A DNA stretch of 16,773 nt from Treponema sp. (GTDB lineage: Bacteria; Spirochaetota; Spirochaetia; Treponematales; Breznakiellaceae). The notes below the pieces were generated by a model. The model made no database searches. It was not told where the DNA came from and saw only the letters and a program-made list of their open reading frames with translations. The stretch lies in NCBI GenBank assembly GCA_031266635.1, contig JAISAN010000254.1, positions 1 through 16,773 of the forward strand, given 5' to 3'. Positions 14,078 to 16,773 of the stretch are shown here, in pieces. The stretch's first letter is position 1. Each line of letters starts with the position of its first letter. Position numbers and translations under genes: made by a program.

Positions 14078-15050
14078 AGGAGGCCGCCTGTTCCGGGGCC
14101 CGCGTTTCGCGGCCTACCGGAGCCGGGCCCTGGGCGCTTTCCCGCGCCCTTGCGCTTTCCCGTGCCCTTGCGCTTTCCCGCGCCCTTGCGCTTTCCCGCG
14201 CCCCGGCGGTTTCCTCGGCCTTCCCGCCGAAACGTTCATAACAGTCCCGGATTACCAGGCTTGCCAGAATCATCCCCGCCGCCGCGGTTACCGGCACGGC
14301 GCTGCCGTTGATCACCTTTTTGCTTGAACACCACTCGATGTCCTTTTCCCCGGTATTCCCGCCTTTCCCGGCGGGGCAGAAACAGCGCCCCCCGGCGGCG
14401 CCGCAGGAAACGGGAATTTCCCCGTGGAGGGGGAGCCGTTCATCGCTGAAAACGGCGGTAAAATCCCCGCTAAAGCCCCGTTTCCGCAGGCCCTGCCGGA
14501 CAAGCCGGGCCAGGGGGCAGCCCATGGTGTCCCAGACCGAGGCGGCCCGCAGCCGGGTGGGGTCGAGCTTCTGGGCCATTCCCATAGACGAAAAGAGCTT
14601 TGAGCCCGCGGCCACGGCGTATTCGATTAGATCCAGTTTATAGGTAAGGCTGTCAATGGCGTCGATACAGTAGTCCGTCTTTTCAAGGCCGAAGATCCCG
14701 GCGTTTTCCCGGGAAAAGACCCGTTCCCAGGGGCTGACCGTACAGCGGGGGTTTATCTCCAGCAGCCGCGTTTTCAGGGTTTCGGCCTTGGAAAGGCCCA
14801 GGGTTTGGCTGGTCGCCTGAACCTGGCGGTTGATATTGGTAACGCAGACCCGGTCGGAATCGACAATATGGATGTTCCCCACCCCCGAGCGGGCCAGGGC
14901 TTCGGCGCACCAGCTCCCTACGCCGCCCAGGCCGAAAACAAAGACCCTGGTTTTCCCCAGGGCCTCAATGACGCTTGCGCCGGTCAGGAGGGAGAGCCGC
15001 TGAAACATGGGGTTTATGGCAGAGCCCGCCCCCGGCAAAACGCCGCTCAT
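14070..15050 (-). CDS. tcdA: tRNA threonylcarbamoyladenosine dehydratase TcdA (E1-like)
   Basis: 326 residues. It uses ATP to cyclise t6A37 to ct6A in tRNAs reading ANN codons. The E1/MoeB-ThiF-type nucleotide site is GLGGVGSW (40-47), followed by ARSGVGNIHIVDSDRVCVTNINRQ, the hallmark of TcdA/CsdL, and CIDAIDSLTYKLDLI. A cysteine-bearing stretch at 216-241 (C216, C223, C225, C241) comes before NGSAVPVTAAAGMILASLVI. The last 45 residues are an unusual low-complexity tail: four ARESAR-type repeats (about 283-305), then a proline/alanine end. The frame is open far upstream, but ATG 15050, one base after the queH stop, gives the normal N-terminus; ATG 15008 is also possible. Overlaps the next gene by eight bases. 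Confidence 0.92.
   Translation of the reverse strand: MSGVLPGAGSAINPMFQRLSLLTGASVIEALGKTRVFVFGLGGVGSWCAEALARSGVGNIHIVDSDRVCVTNINRQVQATSQTLGLSKAETLKTRLLEINPRCTVSPWERVFSRENAGIFGLEKTDYCIDAIDSLTYKLDLIEYAVAAGSKLFSSMGMAQKLDPTRLRAASVWDTMGCPLARLVRQGLRKRGFSGDFTAVFSDERLPLHGEIPVSCGAAGGRCFCPAGKGGNTGEKDIEWCSSKKVINGSAVPVTAAAGMILASLVIRDCYERFGGKAEETAGARESARARESARARESARARESAQGPAPVGRETRAPEQAASCG
14134..14205 (-). repeat. four tandem 18-bp units in the 3' end of tcdA
   Basis: Units begin at 14134, 14152, 14170 and 14188 and read GCGCTTTCCCGCGCCCTT on the + strand; the second has one change and the fourth diverges at its end. Each adds six residues (Ala-Arg-Glu-Ser-Ala-Arg) in frame. It is a minisatellite-like block about 60 bases before the overlap with the next gene. 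Confidence 0.92.
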
Positions 15051-15051
15051 A

Positions 15052-15606
15052 TCAGGCGGGCTCCCGGTTTTTAAGATACCGCTCTTCCTCGCTGAAAATA
15101 CAGCCACAGTACTTCTGCCGGTAGAGCCCCAGGTTCCGGGCCTTTTCCTGCCCCGCCCGGAAGAGGGGCCGGAAATCCCGGTACAGAAAGACGGTGCCGT
15201 ATTTTTCCGCCGCCGCTTCCCCGGCCCGGCGGATCCCCTCGTGGTTCTGCCAGGGGCTGATAAGGAGGGTGGTGGAAAAGCCGTCGCAGCCCCCCGCCGC
15301 GGCCAGGGCAGCGGTCTTCTCCAGCCGCGTCCGGTAACACCAGTCGCAGCGGGCCGGCCCCTCCGCCCCCGTGCCGGGGAACACCCCCCGGATAAAATCG
15401 CGGAGCCCGTATTCATCAATATTAGTGAGCGCCAATTCCTGATCCGCCGCAAAGCGGATCAGGGTATCCCGCCGGGCCATATACTCCGTATAGGGGTGGA
15501 TATTGGGATTATACCAGAGCAGATCGGGCCGGAGCCCCTCGTCCACAAGGCTTTCCGCACATGCCACCGTACAGGGCGCGCAGCAACAGTGGAGCAGGAG
15601 TTTCAT
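15052..15606 (-). CDS. queH: epoxyqueuosine reductase QueH
   Basis: 184 residues of the QueH (formerly DUF208) family, which reduces epoxyqueuosine to queuosine at position 34 of tRNA and replaces the cobalamin enzyme QueG. The conserved cysteines are all present: the N-terminal HCCCAPC (C7, C8, C9, C12), RCDWCYRTRL (C87, C90) and YCGCIFSEEER (C167, C169); LLWYNPNIHPYTEY is also diagnostic. These cysteines hold an Fe-S cluster and a second metal in the characterised enzyme. The ATG overlaps the stop of the TSCPD gene (15603-15606, ATGA) and the stop is one base from the tcdA start, so translation is coupled on both sides. Confidence 0.94.
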   Translation of the reverse strand: MKLLLHCCCAPCTVACAESLVDEGLRPDLLWYNPNIHPYTEYMARRDTLIRFAADQELALTNIDEYGLRDFIRGVFPGTGAEGPARCDWCYRTRLEKTAALAAAGGCDGFSTTLLISPWQNHEGIRRAGEAAAEKYGTVFLYRDFRPLFRAGQEKARNLGLYRQKYCGCIFSEEERYLKNREPA

Positions 15607-15872
15607 GGACTTTTTTCCCCCGCCCCCGCCGCGGGCCGGTATTGTTCAAGGGCCCGGGCAAACTGATCCCCGCAGGAAGTTTGTTTTTTCCCGCACCTAA
15701 GCCCTTTAAGCTTGCGGATAAGCTCCTCCGCCGGCAGCCCCTCCGCCAGAATGGAAAGGGCTTTCAAATTCCCGTCGCAGCCCCGGTCAAAGGAAACGGA
15801 ATATACTTTGCCATCCTTAATGTCAAAATGAATTGCCGTGGAACAGGTTCCCTGGGTTTTATACTCGTACAT
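15603..15872 (-). CDS. small TSCPD-domain protein (TIGR03905-like)
   Basis: 89 residues. The whole protein is a TSCPD domain, named for a motif also found at the C-terminus of some ribonucleotide reductases: GTCSTAIHFDI at the front, DRGCDGNLKALSILAEG in the middle, GLRCGKK and TSCGDQ (65-70) near the end. The motif here has G68 where the name-giving proline normally sits. Four cysteines (C10, C32, C60, C67) could bind metal. Function of stand-alone members is not known to me. It is the first gene of the run and is coupled to queH by an ATGA overlap, which points to a role alongside tRNA modification. No ribosome site precedes the ATG; the promoter geometry suggests a leaderless start. Confidence 0.88.
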   Translation of the reverse strand: MYEYKTQGTCSTAIHFDIKDGKVYSVSFDRGCDGNLKALSILAEGLPAEELIRKLKGLRCGKKQTSCGDQFARALEQYRPAAGAGEKSP

Positions 15873-15878
15873 GGATAC

Positions 15879-15907
15879 AATATAGCAAGGGGCCGGGGAA
15901 CTTGCAA
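15879..15907 (-). promoter_or_regulatory. promoter of the TSCPD-queH-tcdA run, leaderless geometry
   Basis: On the - strand TTGCAA (15902-15907) and TATATT (15879-15884) have a 17-base spacer. Only six bases (15873-15878) separate the -10 from the ATG at 15872, so transcription would begin at or next to the A of the start codon. The absence of a Shine-Dalgarno site agrees. Confidence 0.55.
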
Positions 15908-15908
15908 T

Positions 15909-15933
15909 GAGAACCGGTTTGCCGGGTGATCTC
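15909..15933 (-). terminator. weak hairpin after the antitoxin gene
   Basis: CCGG-CAAA-CCGG core on the - strand with outer GAGA/TCTC arms (15909-15912 and 15930-15933) and an unpaired stretch between. No T-tract. It lies between the antitoxin stop (15959) and the next promoter. Confidence 0.3.
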
Positions 15934-15958
15934 CGTGGTTAAAATTCTTCTCCATGAA

Positions 15959-16318
15959 TTAGATAAACCGTCCCGGACTTATCCCGAAGACTTCGGACAG
16001 TTGATACGCGGTTTTACGGCTTATGGGCTTTGCGTTATGCTCCATATTGGAAATCTTCTGTTTAGTTACGCCGATCCGGGCCGCCAGGTCCTCCTGCGTC
16101 ATGTTGTGCAGCGTCCGGTAAAAGCGGAGGGTGTCTCCGGGCGTTTCCTTTTCCTTCATTTCCCGGTACCAGTCCATTTCCGTTACGGGCATCGTTTCCC
16201 CATCCTCAAAAATAGACAGAGCGGGACCGAAATCCTTTTTCAGAAGTTTAAGATATTTACCGGGAATCTCCCCCTGTACGGTAAACTCAATAGGGGGCTT
16301 TTTCACGACTGCCAACAT
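15959..16318 (-). CDS. XRE-family antitoxin
   Basis: 119 residues. The C-terminal half (about 62-119) is a Cro/C1-type helix-turn-helix: TLRFYRTLHNMTQEDLAARIGVTKQKISNMEHNAK, then the closing helix TAYQLSEVFGIS. The N-terminal half (1-60) has no recognised domain and is the likely toxin-binding part. As in other systems of this type, it should neutralise the toxin and repress the shared promoter. The start was set at ATG 16318, six bases after GGAGG; the frame is open for 48 more codons upstream, but that stretch lies inside the toxin gene. Overlaps the toxin gene by 32 bases, and the order is toxin first. Confidence 0.9.
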   Translation of the reverse strand: MLAVVKKPPIEFTVQGEIPGKYLKLLKKDFGPALSIFEDGETMPVTEMDWYREMKEKETPGDTLRFYRTLHNMTQEDLAARIGVTKQKISNMEHNAKPISRKTAYQLSEVFGISPGRFI

Positions 16319-16553
16319 ATTCAACCTCCACGACATACGAGCCGTTCTCATTGCACCAGACGGCGACCCAGCTATAGGCAAGATGACAATGATACCGGTC
16401 TTTGCCCAGCTTGCTGTCGTTTGGGTATTCGGGGCGTACCGGGCCGGTTTCCCGAATATCATTTACCAGATGGAACAGTGTCCGTTTTGCGTTATCGGGC
16501 ATTTCCCGAAGCGTCTTTTCCAGTTTTTTTGGCATACGGACAATGTATTCCAT
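16287..16553 (-). CDS. RelE/ParE-superfamily toxin
   Basis: 88 residues, normal for this fold. The start (MEYIVRMPKKLEKTLREMPDNAKRTLFHLVNDI) gives the N-terminal strand and helices, and the end LGKDRYHCHLAYSWVAVWCNE...VEVEYVGSREKAPY matches the family of toxins with the RYHCHL and YVGSREKAPY blocks. These are expected to act on translation or mRNA (RelE-like) or on gyrase (ParE-like); the sequence does not settle which. It precedes the antitoxin in the transcript, the HigBA-like order. No Shine-Dalgarno site is seen before the ATG at 16553. Local composition upstream is more AT-rich than the surroundings, which is common for mobile toxin-antitoxin modules. Confidence 0.88.
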   Translation of the reverse strand: MEYIVRMPKKLEKTLREMPDNAKRTLFHLVNDIRETGPVRPEYPNDSKLGKDRYHCHLAYSWVAVWCNENGSYVVEVEYVGSREKAPY

Positions 16554-16560
16554 AATAGAA

Positions 16561-16589
16561 AATGTAATAGATTATTTATTACTTGTCAA
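16561..16589 (-). promoter_or_regulatory. promoter and operator candidate of the toxin-antitoxin module
   Basis: On the - strand TTGACA (16584-16589, perfect -35) and TACATT (16561-16566, four of six) are 17 bases apart; the ATG at 16553 follows after seven bases, so the mRNA would have almost no leader. Between the boxes lies an inverted repeat TAATA/TATTA (16565-16569 and 16577-16581, 7-base gap), the expected place for the antitoxin to bind and repress. Confidence 0.55.
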
Positions 16590-16619
16590 GAAGGTATAAA
16601 AAGAATAGTGGGGTTTATG

Positions 16620-16648
16620 GGGCTGTTTCTTGCCCCTCTTAACAGCCC
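16620..16648. other. hairpin in the right-hand non-coding end
   Basis: GGGCTGTT (16620-16627) and AACAGCCC (16641-16648) form eight perfect pairs around a 13-base loop. No T-tract lies on either side, so it is not a standard terminator. Its role is unknown. Confidence 0.5.
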
Positions 16649-16773
16649 TGCCCGCGCGCCCTTGACCAAAAATATCCCCCGGTATATAGCGCCTTTTAGA
16701 GGTGAGGCAGTTTCAAAGCGCCGGATTTTGAAATTGGCCCAGGTTTATACCATGATGAATTATTTTGTAAATT
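16649..16773. other. right-end stretch without a secure gene
   Basis: No convincing coding region is seen. TTGACC (16662-16667) with TATAGC (16685-16690) at 17 bases could be a weak + strand promoter. An ATG at 16752, followed by a second ATG, opens a frame of seven codons to the window edge with AGG upstream, so a + strand gene may begin here; too little is visible to call it. Confidence 0.3.

Noticed and set aside
15051..15452. N-terminal extension of TcdA by 134 codons
   Set aside because: It overlaps queH in another frame, is Arg/Gly/Pro-rich, and the family N-terminus starts at 15050.
16319..16462. 48-codon extension of the XRE antitoxin
   Set aside because: It lies within the toxin gene and has no ribosome site; ATG 16318 has GGAGG in front.

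Overview
The window is a gene-dense, GC-rich bacterial chromosome segment with no rRNA, tRNA, insertion sequence, prophage or CRISPR array that I can see. I count 20 protein-coding genes: five on the + strand at the left, the first cut by the window edge, and fifteen on the - strand to the right. Gene content, the lipobox style (GVSC) and the QueH/TSCPD/TtcA set fit a spirochaete of the Treponema / termite-gut clade. That placement rests on my recollection of similar proteins, not on a search, and is only moderately secure.

Left arm, + strand (1-5622). It opens with the C-terminal half of the tRNA isopentenyltransferase MiaA (1-504). A leader of about 220 bases with terminator/antiterminator-like elements precedes a hybrid sensor histidine kinase (728-3307; Cache-like sensor, HAMP-like, PAS, HisKA, HATPase, receiver). 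A near-consensus sigma-70 promoter (3312-3341) then drives a complete polar amino-acid ABC importer: lipoprotein binding protein, permease and ATPase (3371-5622).

Middle, - strand (5635-10884). The peroxiredoxin AhpC (5635-6198) has its own promoter with an inverted repeat over it. Upstream of it is a tightly coupled four-gene operon reading right to left: two PLP-dependent trans-sulfuration enzymes, then two tandem Rrf2-family regulators joined by ATGA overlaps. The first regulator has the IscR-type C92/C98/C104 triad and the second lacks it. Sulfur amino-acid metabolism thus appears to be controlled by a paired, possibly Fe-S-sensing, regulator module. A stand-alone radical SAM/SPASM enzyme (9691-10884) follows, with an intrinsic terminator.

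Right arm, - strand (10969-15872). One long gene run reads right to left: a small TSCPD-domain protein, QueH (queuosine, position 34), TcdA (cyclic t6A, position 37), a TtcA-family thiolase (position 32 in the model enzyme), then a lipid group of a diacylglycerol-kinase-like enzyme, a PlsC-like acyltransferase and a PSPase-like HAD phosphatase. With MiaA at the far left, four genes of the window act on the tRNA anticodon loop. The run begins at a promoter placed so that the first mRNA would be leaderless.

Right end (15959-16773). A RelE/ParE-type toxin and an XRE-type antitoxin form a toxin-first module with overlapping genes, a possibly leaderless promoter and an inverted-repeat operator candidate. 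The last 220 bases contain a hairpin and no secure gene.

The items most worth a second look are the coupled Rrf2 pair on the sulfur operon, the TSCPD-QueH-TcdA-TtcA tRNA-modification run, the leader of the histidine kinase, and the 18-bp in-frame repeats in the terminal extensions of two different enzymes.
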